A DNA stretch of 33,218 nt. Origin: an uncultured Saprospiraceae bacterium. Lineage in GTDB: Bacteria > Bacteroidota > Bacteroidia > Chitinophagales > Saprospiraceae. The DNA is taken from assembly GCA_938003955.1 (NCBI GenBank), contig CALKXE010000062.1, positions 1 to 33,218 on the forward strand. The letters are read 5' to 3'. The notes under the pieces are model-generated. The model saw only the letters and a list, made by a program, of their open reading frames with translations, made no database searches and was not told where the DNA came from. Positions 8,053 through 17,644 of this stretch are shown piece after piece. Both the position numbers and the translations under genes were made by a program. Positions within the stretch are counted from its first letter, which is position 1; each line of letters opens with the position of its first letter.

Positions 8053-9099
8053 TTATCCCTTATTTGCCAGCTGTCCACAAGCAGCATCTATATCTTTCCC
8101 TCTACTTCTTCGTATGGTACACATCACATCATGATCTCGCATAAATTGAGCAAATCTATCGATCTTATCCGCATCCGCTTTTACAAAATCTACCCCATCG
8201 ATAGGATTATACTCGATAATATTTATTCTGACTGGGAAGCTTTTACAAAGCTTTAATAGGTTCTTAGCATCATCAATCCCATCATTGAAGTTTTGAAAAG
8301 CTATATATTCATAGCTAATCCTATTTTTAGTGACTTGATAGTAGTATTTCAATGAATCCATTAAGACTTCGAGATTATTTTGCTCATTGATTGGCATGAT
8401 CTCATTTCTCTTAATATCATCTGCAGCATGAAGCGATATAGCGAGATTTACTTTACTCGCATCATCCGCCATCTTCTTAATCATCTTTGCTATTCCAGCT
8501 GTAGATACAGTAATCCTTCTTGGTGACATATGCAGACCATCCTCTGAAGTTATATAGTGGATACTCTTCATCACATTTTTATATGCAAGAAGTGGTTCAC
8601 CCATTCCCATATATACAATATTCGTAAGCGGATGACCATACATCTCTAGACATACCTTATTGATCATTACTACTTGGTCATATATTTCACCAGGGTCTAG
8701 ATTTCGAAGGCGTTTCATCTGACCAGTTGCACAAAATTTACATGTTAGACTGCATCCTACTTGGGAAGAAACACAAACTGTAAATCTATTATCCTTAGCT
8801 ACTGGTATCAATACAGACTCCATGAAATGTCCATCATGCAATTGAAACCTAGTTTTCACTGTACCATCGTTAGACTTTTGAGTTACATCTTCTTTGATCG
8901 CATTAATAACAAAGTTTGTATTGAGAGTTTCTCTTAGACTTATACTCAGATTAGTCATCTCATCAAATGATTTAGCAGATTTCTGCCATAGCCAACTATA
9001 GACCTGCTTTGCTCTGAATGCTGATTCACCTAACTCTACAAGATAATCCTTGATTTGGTCTCTACTGAGATTCCGTATGTCTGTTTTTACTAATTCCAC
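8053..9099 (-). CDS. rlmN: 23S rRNA (adenine2503-C2)-methyltransferase / tRNA methyltransferase RlmN
   Basis: This radical-SAM enzyme methylates C2 of A2503 in 23S rRNA and, in the family, A37 of some tRNAs. The CxxxCxxC iron-sulfur motif is GCSLTCKFCATG (C116, C120, C123). Other family landmarks are MGMGEPL, the ISLHAADD segment, and the C-terminal methyl-carrying cysteine in AACGQL (C341). The N-terminus TDIRNLSRDQIKDYL matches the family's helical start. The frame is open to an ATG at 9156, but I choose the GTG at 9099 (348 residues). It starts where Bacteroidota homologues normally start, and the extra 19 residues are not family-like and contain a good -7 box on the same strand. It is a stand-alone gene facing the sulfotransferase. 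Confidence 0.95.
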   Translation of the reverse strand: MELVKTDIRNLSRDQIKDYLVELGESAFRAKQVYSWLWQKSAKSFDEMTNLSISLRETLNTNFVINAIKEDVTQKSNDGTVKTRFQLHDGHFMESVLIPVAKDNRFTVCVSSQVGCSLTCKFCATGQMKRLRNLDPGEIYDQVVMINKVCLEMYGHPLTNIVYMGMGEPLLAYKNVMKSIHYITSEDGLHMSPRRITVSTAGIAKMIKKMADDASKVNLAISLHAADDIKRNEIMPINEQNNLEVLMDSLKYYYQVTKNRISYEYIAFQNFNDGIDDAKNLLKLCKSFPVRINIIEYNPIDGVDFVKADADKIDRFAQFMRDHDVMCTIRRSRGKDIDAACGQLANKG

Positions 9100-9103
9100 A
9101 CCA

Positions 9104-9111
9104 CAAAGGTA
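9104..9111 (-). promoter_or_regulatory. Probable -7 box of rlmN
   Basis: The minus strand reads TACCTTTG followed by TGG, a full match to TAnnTTTG. It lies only five bases upstream of the GTG chosen as the start of rlmN, so the mRNA would have almost no leader. No -33 TTG is visible at the usual distance. If real, it rules out translation from the upstream ATG at 9156. Confidence 0.45.
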
Positions 9112-9550
9112 TGCATTTTTAAAGATTAGAAAGGAAAGTAAATCTCGCAAATTCAAAGAGTCCTCAGAGTAAGGATTATTAGTTTATTGTAAAATATTCC
9201 TTTAAGAAATTACTTAATGAAATTCGGTGCCATTATCATTTATATCAGATATGTGAAAAATGAACTCTGTTTCAGGCTTTCTATAAAGCTAAAAACATAA
9301 AATTAGCAGACTTATTTATCGAAAATATTGGCGGTTTTCATGAAATCTAACGATAAATCATCATTAGATCATCACAATGAATTGCACTGAAAAATAAAAG
9401 TGAAATTTATTTACAAAATCAAAAAATAATTCTCTAATCATTTAAAGAGAAAAATTCATATCTATTAATTCTTGCAAGACAACTATTTACCTTCAAATAC
9501 AGTTCTTTTTTGAATGAAATTCGCTTTCCAACTGAATGTTAAATGATTAA
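9112..9550. other. Gene-free AT-rich region between rlmN and the SPOR gene
   Basis: Part of this stretch is the rejected 5' extension of rlmN (9112-9156). The rest is very AT-rich on both strands, with no supported reading frame, repeat or hairpin of note. Its right edge carries the dyad and sigma-54 promoter listed separately. Confidence 0.4.
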
Positions 9551-9601
9551 ACATTGCGTTATTTTTTAATATGAATGTCATATTGCTCATTTACGCAATG
9601 T
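9551..9601 (+). promoter_or_regulatory. Dyad upstream of the sigma-54 promoter (possible activator sites)
   Basis: ACATTGCGT at 9551-9559 and its exact reverse complement ACGCAATGT at 9593-9601 lie 42 bases apart, which is four helical turns. They sit directly upstream of the -24 element. Sigma-54 promoters need an enhancer-binding protein bound upstream, and spaced half-sites like these are suitable; this role is inference. Confidence 0.4.
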
Positions 9602-9604
9602 ATA

Positions 9605-9621
9605 TTGGCCTGGTATTTGCT
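9605..9621 (+). promoter_or_regulatory. Sigma-54 (RpoN) promoter of the SPOR-domain gene
   Basis: The bases TTGGCCTGGTATTTGCT match the -24/-12 consensus TTGGCACG-N4-TTGCT. The GG is at 9607-9608, the GC at 9619-9620, and the 10-base spacing is exact. Transcription should begin near 9632, giving a leader of about 42 bases before the ATG at 9674. No TAnnTTTG box competes with it here. Confidence 0.65.
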
Positions 9622-9673
9622 TCTTAACGGGTAATAACTACAAAATTTTAATAACACAATAAAAAGACTCAAA

Positions 9674-10270
9674 ATGGGAAGGTTTCTAAAAATCGCAGTT
9701 TATATAGCTGTACTATTCTTAGGGTACTTGTGGATCGCCACAGTAGCTAAATCATGTAACAAATCAGAAACGGCTAACACAGATGATACCGAATTTGTAG
9801 ACGACATCGCTAGTGAAGACGAATTCGCTGATGACTTCTTCGATGACGAAACAGAAGAATCTGATGAATCTCTTGATGAGATGGGTGGAGGTAGTACTAC
9901 CGAAGACGAATATGATCTTACAGACGAATCACCAATGGATTACACTGAAGTGGATGAAATCATAGAAGAGACGAAGCCTACAAGACAGACGCACTCTGAT
10001 CCAATACATCAATCAACTTCGAAAAGTACTTCATCTTCAAATGGAAAATATTTACTACTAGCTGGTTCGTATTTAATAGAAGATAATGCATCTGTAATGG
10101 TTAACAAACTGAGGAAAATGGGATATAACAACGCAGAAGTTGTAGTATTTGAAATGTCTCAATACCATTCTGTATGTGCCGGAAGGTTTTCTAATATGTC
10201 AACAGCAAACCAAGAATCTAGCTCACTTAAGAGACAAGGTGTTGATAACTACGTGCACACAAGACAATAA
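9674..10270 (+). CDS. Membrane-anchored SPOR-domain protein
   Basis: This 198-residue protein has one N-terminal membrane helix (about 5-24, AVYIAVLFLGYLWIATVA) followed by a strongly acidic, low-complexity linker (about 33-105, rich in D, E, S and T). It ends in a SPOR domain (about 124-198: YLLLAGSYLIEDNA, then NAEVVVF, HSVCAGRFSN and a final VDNYVHTRQ). SPOR domains bind peptidoglycan strands stripped of stem peptides, typically at the division septum, so the protein probably spans the inner membrane and touches the cell wall. The predicted sigma-54 promoter and strong terminator show that it is a monocistronic, separately controlled gene. The acidic linker is unusually long and charged. 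Confidence 0.85.
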   Translation: MGRFLKIAVYIAVLFLGYLWIATVAKSCNKSETANTDDTEFVDDIASEDEFADDFFDDETEESDESLDEMGGGSTTEDEYDLTDESPMDYTEVDEIIEETKPTRQTHSDPIHQSTSKSTSSSNGKYLLLAGSYLIEDNASVMVNKLRKMGYNNAEVVVFEMSQYHSVCAGRFSNMSTANQESSSLKRQGVDNYVHTRQ

Positions 10271-10325
10271 TTATTATTGAATTAACCTTTATCTATTCAT
10301 AGAGATAGATTACCAGATAAAATAT

Positions 10326-10367
10326 AAATCCAATAACGAAGTCAGCTTCGTTATTGGATTTTTTTAT
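10326..10367 (+). terminator. Rho-independent terminator of the SPOR gene
   Basis: A perfect 16-bp stem, with left arm 10326-10341 (ending CCAATAACGAAG) and right arm 10346-10361, encloses the loop TCAG and is followed by a T-run. It lies 55 bases after the stop codon. Confidence 0.9.
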
Positions 10368-10663
10368 TTACAAATAACCAATTTCCAAATAGACAGCACT
10401 CTTTACTTAGCGCTGTTAAGTTCGATTACAAAAAAACTACTGTCGCTTACCACTTACAAAAAAGATAATCCAGTTCTAATATATTGAAGTCTGATATACC
10501 TTACACAACAAATCAAAATAGGATTAATCGTTGATCTGGTTGATCTAGGCAATGTAATTTAAACTTCTTTTGAAGCCGAAATCAATCTTGATCAATCAGT
10601 CAAAATTGAATCTATTCGTTTTATATGATACCAAAATCTTAGTAAAAAAAGAAATCATTTAAA
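10368..10663. other. Intergenic region before the giant surface-protein gene
   Basis: No gene, strong hairpin or repeat is supported. This is AT-rich non-coding DNA leading into the control region at 10664-10710. Confidence 0.35.
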
Positions 10664-10693
10664 TTACATATTAAATTACTATGTAATATGTAA
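10664..10693 (+). promoter_or_regulatory. Perfect dyad (candidate operator) before the giant surface gene
   Basis: TTACATATTA (10664-10673) and TAATATGTAA (10684-10693) are exact reverse complements, ten bases apart. The dyad ends nine bases before the -7 box at 10703-10710 and so covers the place where a -33 element would lie. That suits a regulator that blocks or replaces -33 recognition; the regulator is unknown. Confidence 0.45.
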
Positions 10694-10702
10694 AACATTG
10701 TA

Positions 10703-10710
10703 TATCTTTG
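10703..10710 (+). promoter_or_regulatory. -7 box of the giant surface gene
   Basis: TATCTTTG matches TAnnTTTG completely. No TTG lies 17-23 bases upstream; that space is occupied by the dyad. The predicted mRNA leader to the ATG at 10856 is about 140 bases, unusually long for this window. It contains a small hairpin (ATATC...GGATAT, about 10738-10758) and a short upstream frame. Confidence 0.5.
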
Positions 10711-10764
10711 TCTTCACTTGTCAACCTGAACTGAAACATATCTTTCCCAAAAGGATATAGATCT

Positions 10765-10800
10765 ATGGTTGATGAGCATAAGAAGCTAGTTTCTCAATAG
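10765..10800 (+). other. Short upstream open frame in the leader
   Basis: An ATG at 10765 opens the 11-codon frame MVDEHKKLVSQ, which ends at 10798-10800, 55 bases before the main start and out of frame with it. A leader peptide is possible, but nothing beyond its position supports it. Confidence 0.15.
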
Positions 10801-10855
10801 CAGTCCCTTCCCAAAAGCAAGACTGATTTATTTATTTGAGAAAACCGATTTTATT

Positions 10856-13800
10856 ATGCCGAGAATGATACTCCGTATTATGTCCACGATAGTGGTCATG
10901 TGCATGGTATGTCTGCAACCAACTCAGACATCCGCAAAAAACTTAAATGGACCAGAAAGAGGTCCTAAACTTGTCGTTGAAGATGAATACATCTCATTGA
11001 CATGTCCTATGCCTATCACAATTTCTTGTGATGCTAACGGCGTATACCTAACATTTGCAGAATTCGAAGCCGCAGGAGGTGCAGTAGTACTCCCCGATGG
11101 TTGTGAACAAAGTTCAATTGTCATTGCATGGCAAGGCGATAGCGTTTTATCTCAGAATGGCTGTAATTTTGTTTACATGAGAGAATATTTCTTGACAGCT
11201 GATTGTGATAATACTTTCACTTGTAATCAAATAGTAATGCTCAATGATGATGACGATCCCGTCATCACAAATTGCCCTGCTGATGTTTCATTAAGCGTTA
11301 CAGCTTCTGATGTTAATTGCATGGTCGCTTACAGTGTACCGACAGATGTAGTTGCTACCGATGGATGTAGCACGGCAACGGTAGTCAATGATGCTGATGC
11401 TTCTGGAATGTTTCCTGTAGGCTCTACAACTGTTACTTATACGGCTACAGATGGTTGTGGAAACACTTCTACTTGTTCCTTCAACGTAACAGTAGCTAAT
11501 GGTTCTACCCTATCCATAACGTGTCCCCCAACAATAAATATAAACGACCCTGCTATATGCGATGCTTCTGGTGAGACATCCTACACTGATGTTGCAGCTT
11601 TTTTAGCTGCAAATGGTACCACAAGTGGAAATTGTAGCAGTGCCGAACTTGTGCTTTCAAGTACTGATGTCACTACAAGTACCTCGTGTCCATATACCAT
11701 TACGAGAACTTATGTTGTAACGGATGATTCTGGCAATTCGGGATCTTGTACTCAGAGTATTGAAGTTGCAGATGAGACAAACCCCACATTCACGGCTCCT
11801 TCAGCTATTAGTGTAGATTGCTCTATGACTCAAGACACCTCTATTACAGGTGGACCGACTAATGTTATGGACAATTGTGATGCAATGCCTATTATCACAT
11901 GGGTAGACAAAGATTCTGTTCAACTTTCGGCGGGTTGTACTGGTGAGATATCATTTACTAGATCTTGGATCGTAACTGATAACTGTATGAATGCTGACAC
12001 CATTGATCAGATGATTACGACTGTCGATACTTTAGCACCAAATATTGTGTGTTTAGATACAATAATACTTTATCTAGATGCTACAGGAATGCTTTTTTTC
12101 AGTGCTGACACCCTTGATAATGGCAGTTCTGATAATTGTAGTGAACTAATTTTCTCAACCAATCCCCCAATGACATTTGTTGGCTGTAATCAATTAGTTG
12201 ACACAACAAATGTAAATCTTGTGGTTAGTGATGGATGCGGCAATTCTGATTCTTGTCAGGTAAGTATTATTGTATTAGATACGATGAGTATAATACTTAC
12301 TGGACCAACAAATGATACTGTAACCCTAGCTACAATTCCTGACACATTAAAAACTATCGATGAATATGAAATTGCTGGCGGAACCGTCAACGAAAACTGT
12401 CCAGCTGGATATCAGTTAAATCTAATTGGCGCAGATACTACATCTGTTTGTCAAATAGAAATTATAAGAACTTATCAATACATAGATTTTAGTGGTAATT
12501 CTGATACAGCTACACATACAATTATTGTTACGGATGGCACTGGGTTAGATGATTCAGAACCACCAGTAATTACAAATGTATTTATGCAATTTCTTATGCT
12601 TGAGCATACGGACTGTACTTTTGATACAACTTTCATTGAACCTACCGCTACTGATGATACTGATATTGATACTACATATTCTACAATTTCAGCATTCTTG
12701 AATGATACAGCAACGGTTACATTTACAGCTATAGACATTTGCGGTAATCTTTCTGATACTACCTTTAACCTAATTGTTTTCGATCCGACATCACCAGATA
12801 TATTGATTGATGATGTTACAATCATGTGTGATACAGTTGGAGCTGCTCCAGTATATACATCTGTAGAGGAATTTCTTACAGGAGATGGTGCATACATCTA
12901 TGATTGTAGATTGGATAGTGCTTCCTTTACTCACGTGAGCGATAGTATACTACCGGATGGATCTATAAAAAGGACCTACTCAATCGATGATTTCACGGGT
13001 AATACTGGTACCGAAATGCAAACTATTACCATAGTTGATATTACGAATCCTGAGTTTACTTTCTGTCCTGCATCATTCACAGTAGTATCTACAGATCCTG
13101 ACACTTGCACAGCTATTGTAGATGCGCCAGATCCAATATATTCAGATAATTGCAATGGAACGGTAACACTTACTCATAATTCCCCTTATGGCACCGCTAC
13201 TGACAATGTAGATGGAGAATATCCAGTCGGAATCACAACAGTTTCATACTTCTTAGAGGATGGCAATGGATTAATGGATACTTGTACATTTACTATAACA
13301 GTCACTGATGGAGTAGACCCAGTAATTATGTGTCCAGCGGATACTTTAGTCCTGTGCGACTTTTCTGCGTATACACCCGCTACAAATCTTACTGAGTTAG
13401 AACAACTTGGAGGATCTGCTTCGGATAATTGTGAAATAGAATCTATTACACCAACTATTGATACAGTATCAAGCACTAATTATAATATAACATATACTGT
13501 AGTAGACACTTCAGGTAATATGAATACATGTGTGCATAATGTAATGGTTGTAGATACTGTTGCTCCAGTATTTTTATGTGGAAATTCAGCAAGTTTTTTA
13601 ACTGATATTATAGTAATTGCTCCATCAAATTCTTGCGATACACTTTTAACTATTACTCCTCCTACCGGTTTAGATGATTGTGATACTAATCCAACAATAA
13701 CAAATAGTCTTACTGGAAGTCTTGATCCATCAGGGCTATATACTGGAACTACAGAGATCACTTGGTACATAGAAGATGACTTTGGAAATATAGATTCTTG

Positions 13801-16800
13801 TGCTTACAACATAATTATAATTGATACTACTTCACCTGCGGTAACAAATCCACCTGATTCAATAGTCATGTGTATTGAAATGGCTGAAATGGTAGATTCA
13901 TTTTTTACAATACAAGATGTTATTGATGCTGGTGGTTCTATTTCTGATAATTGTGGTGTAGAGTTCTTCAATATAACGGAAGAAAATATCGGCGAAGATA
14001 CCATCATTAGAATATATGAAGTTATAGACTCTAGCAATAACAAGTCTACAATAACACAAACAATCATCATCAATGATACCACTGCGCCATCGTTTGATGC
14101 ACCTGCGAATGTGACGATTGATTGTAGTATATCTCTAGATAGTCTTTTAGTATTAGGAACAGTAGATTCCTCTATCCTAATGGACAACTGTGGCGGAGAG
14201 ATAGATACACTAATCTACACTGATATAACATTTTCATCAGGAGGTTGTCTTGCGAATGATAGTATTCAACGTATATGGATTTTGACCGATGAAAGTGGAA
14301 ATGAAAGTAGAGATACTCAATACATTACCAAAATAGATACTATAGGACCAGTATTCAACATGACATTATTGTCATTAGCTGATATTTCTTGTAGTGACGA
14401 CTTACCAGCAACACAAATATTAACAGCAAGTGATAATTGTAGTGGAGCAATAGTTACTATTGATACTATTCCGCCTGTAAGTCCTCCCAATTTCTGTTTT
14501 GATTTCGAAATTACATACAGATACACTGCAATGGATAATTGTGGAAATATGACACAAGATTCTGTAAGTTTCATGAGATTAGCAGATGTGACAGCACCTG
14601 TATTAATTGATAGTATGAATCAAATATTAGATATGGACGCTGGTATTTGCGGATTATTAGTTGCCGATGTACCGACACCACTATTTGAAGATGATTGCTC
14701 TGGAATGGTAACCTTGACAAGTAATTTCATAGAGGATACTTACCCTGCAGGAACAACAAATGTAACATGGACCGCTCAAAATGATTGTGGTCTTAGCAGT
14801 ACTGTTATCCAAATAATCAAAATTTCAGATACTGAACCACCAGTGGTTGTGTGTCAAGATTTGAATATCTCACTAGGAGGTGATGGTGTAGCAATAGTAC
14901 AAGCTGATACACTTGCTAAATCAATTACCGATAACTGTGACCACTTTTTTGGATTTTCAACGAAGGTAATAAGACTGGACGGACCAACCGAATGTACAAA
15001 TGATGGTGGATATAACGATTCTGTCTCATTCTGTTGTGAAGATATAGGTAAGACTATCACTGTAGAAGTACAAGTCATGGATGATGCTGGAAATGTAAAC
15101 ACATGTACATCAGAAATCACTGTCAACAATTCACAACTACAGATGAATATTCCAGTGCTACCAGATATTTCTATCTCATGTGAATTTATCTATGACCCAA
15201 GTGATTTATCAATCTTTGGCTCTTACGTAGATGACGTAGCGGATCAAGAAGATATTAGAATCGAAGATGCAAACTATACGATATGGGATAGTATTGCAGG
15301 ACAAGATGTTGTATTTTTAAATACTTGTAATTTAACTACAGTTACTGAAACAAGTAGTTTCGTATCTGGTGGTTGTGGTAATGATACATTAATCCGATTT
15401 TTCGAATTTAATAACGGCATGGATTCATTTACATTGCAGCAAAAAATTATCAAAGCTGATTTGAATCCTTTTACATCTAGTGATATAACATGGCCAGATC
15501 ATTATACATGGCATGAATGCGCTAATCCAGCGCCTGACACTTCTATGGCTGGTGCTCCAATATTGCTCAATAATGATTACTGCTCACAAGTAGCAGTATC
15601 ATTCAAAGATCAACTATTCAACTACCCACTTACAAGTTGTCCGGTAGTGAAGCGTAAATGGAAGATAATAGATTGGTGTCAATATGATAACACCAATGGA
15701 CCTGACAATAACCCAGGACTATGGACTTACAATCAATTTATAAATGTAGAAAATGATGTACCACCAACAATAACATCAATCTGCAATGATACTTTGATAT
15801 GTGCTATTGGTAATTCTTGTGAAGCTACAGTTAATCTTAGCGTTACAGCTGAAGATGACTGTATGGCTGATGCTCAAAACCTATATTATAAGTATAGAAT
15901 AGACATCGGGAATGATAACAATAATGCAAATGATATTACTGGAACAACAGCATCGTTCTCTCATCAAGTAGAGGAAGGAATTCATAAAGTAATATGGTTC
16001 GTAGAAGACAGGTGCGGGAATGTAAATCAAGATTGTGAATTTCTAATCACAGTTAAAGAATGTAAAGACCCTACCCCAGTCTGTAGAAATGGAATTGCAT
16101 TAAATCTTACTGAAAATCAATCAGTAGAGTTTTGGGCTTCAGATCTTAATCAAAGTAGTTTTGATAACTGTACGCCAACATCAGAGCTCAGTATATCATT
16201 CTCATCTGACCCTACTGATAACTTGATCACATTCACTTGTAGTGACATCGGTGATAATGAAGTAGATATGTGGATAACTGATCTAGCTGGTAATCAATCT
16301 TATTGTACTGCTACAGTTAATATTCAAGATAATCAAGGAGCTTGTTCTACTACTCCGCCAGGAATACAAGGAAAGATTGCTACAGAAAATAATGTAGCAA
16401 TTCCTGAAGCAATGGTTAATATACTAGGAGCTGAGATGGATAGCGAGATGATGACTGAAAATGATGGTGTCTATGTATTCGGTGATTTAGAAATGCAAAA
16501 TGACTATCAAATCGAAGTGGATAGAGATAAAGATTACCTTGATGGAGTCTCTACTCTTGATTTAGTGATGATACAGAGACATATTTTAGGATTGTCAGAA
16601 CTAGACTCACCTTACAAGTTAATCGCAGCTGATATCAATAATAGTGAATCACTAACAGCGGCAGATTTATTAGCGTTGAGAAAACTGATATTAGGTGTAA
16701 ACGTAACGCTTGATGATAATACATCTTGGAGGTTTGTGTCTAAAAATGAGATTATGAATGACATGACAGATCCGTGGCCATTCACCGAAGAACTAATACT

Positions 16801-17581
16801 TCAATCAGAATCTACTCAAGCTATCGACGCAGATTTCGTTGGTGTAAAAATCGGAGATGTCAACAATAGTGCAGAAAGCTTATTGGGTGCAGAAACTATA
16901 GAAAAGAGAAGTGCTAACACATTAGGGATAATAACTCATGATAGAAAAATCAGAAGGGATGATCAAGTGTACATCGATCTTATAAGTAGCTCAACCGTTG
17001 ATCTAGAAGCAATGCAAATGACCATAACATGGGATGCAGAAGCAATGAGCTTAATTGATATAGTACCAATTGGTATTGATATGGAAGATTACCATAGCTC
17101 ATTAATTAATCCTGGTCAATTAACTATTGCATGGCATAATCTAGATGGTAAGGAAGTTACTCAAGGAGTACCATTCTTCCAACTAGTAATGGAAGGTAAC
17201 ACTACAGCGCAATTGTCTAACATCTTAGATATCAACTCAGAAATAACATCAGCGATCGCCTACAATATGGAAGATGAATCGATGGATATAGATCTTAGGT
17301 TCGAAGATGCAGAAACAATTGGGGTCATATTCGGGCAAAACAAACCGAATCCATTCTTATCAGAAACTACTGTAGAATTTAATCTTCCTGAAGCTATGGA
17401 AGTTACTTTCAAAGTATTTGACGGCAGTGGAAAACTGATCTATAAAACTACAAACAACTACACTGAAGGCTCAAATGCTCTTAAGCTAGGTGAGCAACTC
17501 GGAGAATACCGAGGAATATTATTCCTAAAAATGGAAGCGGCAGAATTCAGTGAAGTAAAACGAATGATAAGAATTGAATAA
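10856..17581 (+). CDS. Giant T9SS-exported surface protein with HYR/Ig-like modules, dockerin-like and cohesin-like domains
   Basis: This protein has 2241 residues. A signal peptide (about 1-28) is followed by about 1800 residues of tandem Ig-fold modules. Some are HYR-like, with motifs such as ITNCPADVSL, FPVGSTTVTYTATDGCGN and YPAGTTNVTWTAQNDCG. Others carry an 'EFEAAGG...DNC' signature. Conserved cysteine pairs recur in each module. After them come a carboxypeptidase-regulatory-like domain (about 1834-1885, GIQGKIATENNVAIPEAMVN), dockerin-like repeats (about 1893-1950; the second loop DINNSESLTAADLLALRKLI is the better one), a cohesin-like beta-sandwich (about 2025-2145, with MQMTITWDAEAMSL and GQLTIAWHNLDG), and a T9SS type A sorting domain (about 2157-2241, NKPNPFLSETTVEFNLPE). 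It should cross the outer membrane by T9SS and be attached to or shed from the surface; adhesion or matrix formation is the usual guess. It is monocistronic with its own terminator. Confidence 0.9.
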   Translation: MPRMILRIMSTIVVMCMVCLQPTQTSAKNLNGPERGPKLVVEDEYISLTCPMPITISCDANGVYLTFAEFEAAGGAVVLPDGCEQSSIVIAWQGDSVLSQNGCNFVYMREYFLTADCDNTFTCNQIVMLNDDDDPVITNCPADVSLSVTASDVNCMVAYSVPTDVVATDGCSTATVVNDADASGMFPVGSTTVTYTATDGCGNTSTCSFNVTVANGSTLSITCPPTININDPAICDASGETSYTDVAAFLAANGTTSGNCSSAELVLSSTDVTTSTSCPYTITRTYVVTDDSGNSGSCTQSIEVADETNPTFTAPSAISVDCSMTQDTSITGGPTNVMDNCDAMPIITWVDKDSVQLSAGCTGEISFTRSWIVTDNCMNADTIDQMITTVDTLAPNIVCLDTIILYLDATGMLFFSADTLDNGSSDNCSELIFSTNPPMTFVGCNQLVDTTNVNLVVSDGCGNSDSCQVSIIVLDTMSIILTGPTNDTVTLATIPDTLKTIDEYEIAGGTVNENCPAGYQLNLIGADTTSVCQIEIIRTYQYIDFSGNSDTATHTIIVTDGTGLDDSEPPVITNVFMQFLMLEHTDCTFDTTFIEPTATDDTDIDTTYSTISAFLNDTATVTFTAIDICGNLSDTTFNLIVFDPTSPDILIDDVTIMCDTVGAAPVYTSVEEFLTGDGAYIYDCRLDSASFTHVSDSILPDGSIKRTYSIDDFTGNTGTEMQTITIVDITNPEFTFCPASFTVVSTDPDTCTAIVDAPDPIYSDNCNGTVTLTHNSPYGTATDNVDGEYPVGITTVSYFLEDGNGLMDTCTFTITVTDGVDPVIMCPADTLVLCDFSAYTPATNLTELEQLGGSASDNCEIESITPTIDTVSSTNYNITYTVVDTSGNMNTCVHNVMVVDTVAPVFLCGNSASFLTDIIVIAPSNSCDTLLTITPPTGLDDCDTNPTITNSLTGSLDPSGLYTGTTEITWYIEDDFGNIDSCAYNIIIIDTTSPAVTNPPDSIVMCIEMAEMVDSFFTIQDVIDAGGSISDNCGVEFFNITEENIGEDTIIRIYEVIDSSNNKSTITQTIIINDTTAPSFDAPANVTIDCSISLDSLLVLGTVDSSILMDNCGGEIDTLIYTDITFSSGGCLANDSIQRIWILTDESGNESRDTQYITKIDTIGPVFNMTLLSLADISCSDDLPATQILTASDNCSGAIVTIDTIPPVSPPNFCFDFEITYRYTAMDNCGNMTQDSVSFMRLADVTAPVLIDSMNQILDMDAGICGLLVADVPTPLFEDDCSGMVTLTSNFIEDTYPAGTTNVTWTAQNDCGLSSTVIQIIKISDTEPPVVVCQDLNISLGGDGVAIVQADTLAKSITDNCDHFFGFSTKVIRLDGPTECTNDGGYNDSVSFCCEDIGKTITVEVQVMDDAGNVNTCTSEITVNNSQLQMNIPVLPDISISCEFIYDPSDLSIFGSYVDDVADQEDIRIEDANYTIWDSIAGQDVVFLNTCNLTTVTETSSFVSGGCGNDTLIRFFEFNNGMDSFTLQQKIIKADLNPFTSSDITWPDHYTWHECANPAPDTSMAGAPILLNNDYCSQVAVSFKDQLFNYPLTSCPVVKRKWKIIDWCQYDNTNGPDNNPGLWTYNQFINVENDVPPTITSICNDTLICAIGNSCEATVNLSVTAEDDCMADAQNLYYKYRIDIGNDNNNANDITGTTASFSHQVEEGIHKVIWFVEDRCGNVNQDCEFLITVKECKDPTPVCRNGIALNLTENQSVEFWASDLNQSSFDNCTPTSELSISFSSDPTDNLITFTCSDIGDNEVDMWITDLAGNQSYCTATVNIQDNQGACSTTPPGIQGKIATENNVAIPEAMVNILGAEMDSEMMTENDGVYVFGDLEMQNDYQIEVDRDKDYLDGVSTLDLVMIQRHILGLSELDSPYKLIAADINNSESLTAADLLALRKLILGVNVTLDDNTSWRFVSKNEIMNDMTDPWPFTEELILQSESTQAIDADFVGVKIGDVNNSAESLLGAETIEKRSANTLGIITHDRKIRRDDQVYIDLISSSTVDLEAMQMTITWDAEAMSLIDIVPIGIDMEDYHSSLINPGQLTIAWHNLDGKEVTQGVPFFQLVMEGNTTAQLSNILDINSEITSAIAYNMEDESMDIDLRFEDAETIGVIFGQNKPNPFLSETTVEFNLPEAMEVTFKVFDGSGKLIYKTTNNYTEGSNALKLGEQLGEYRGILFLKMEAAEFSEVKRMIRIE

Positions 17582-17644
17582 TTCTTATCAATTCCGTGAC
17601 AATTAGCCGCGGACAATGAAAAAGTTCTATCCCAAAATAGACTT

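Noticed and set aside
12475..15129. Several minus-strand open frames opposite the giant surface gene
   Set aside because: They are shadows of the Thr/Ser/Asp-rich repeat coding sequence. None has a family signature or its own promoter.
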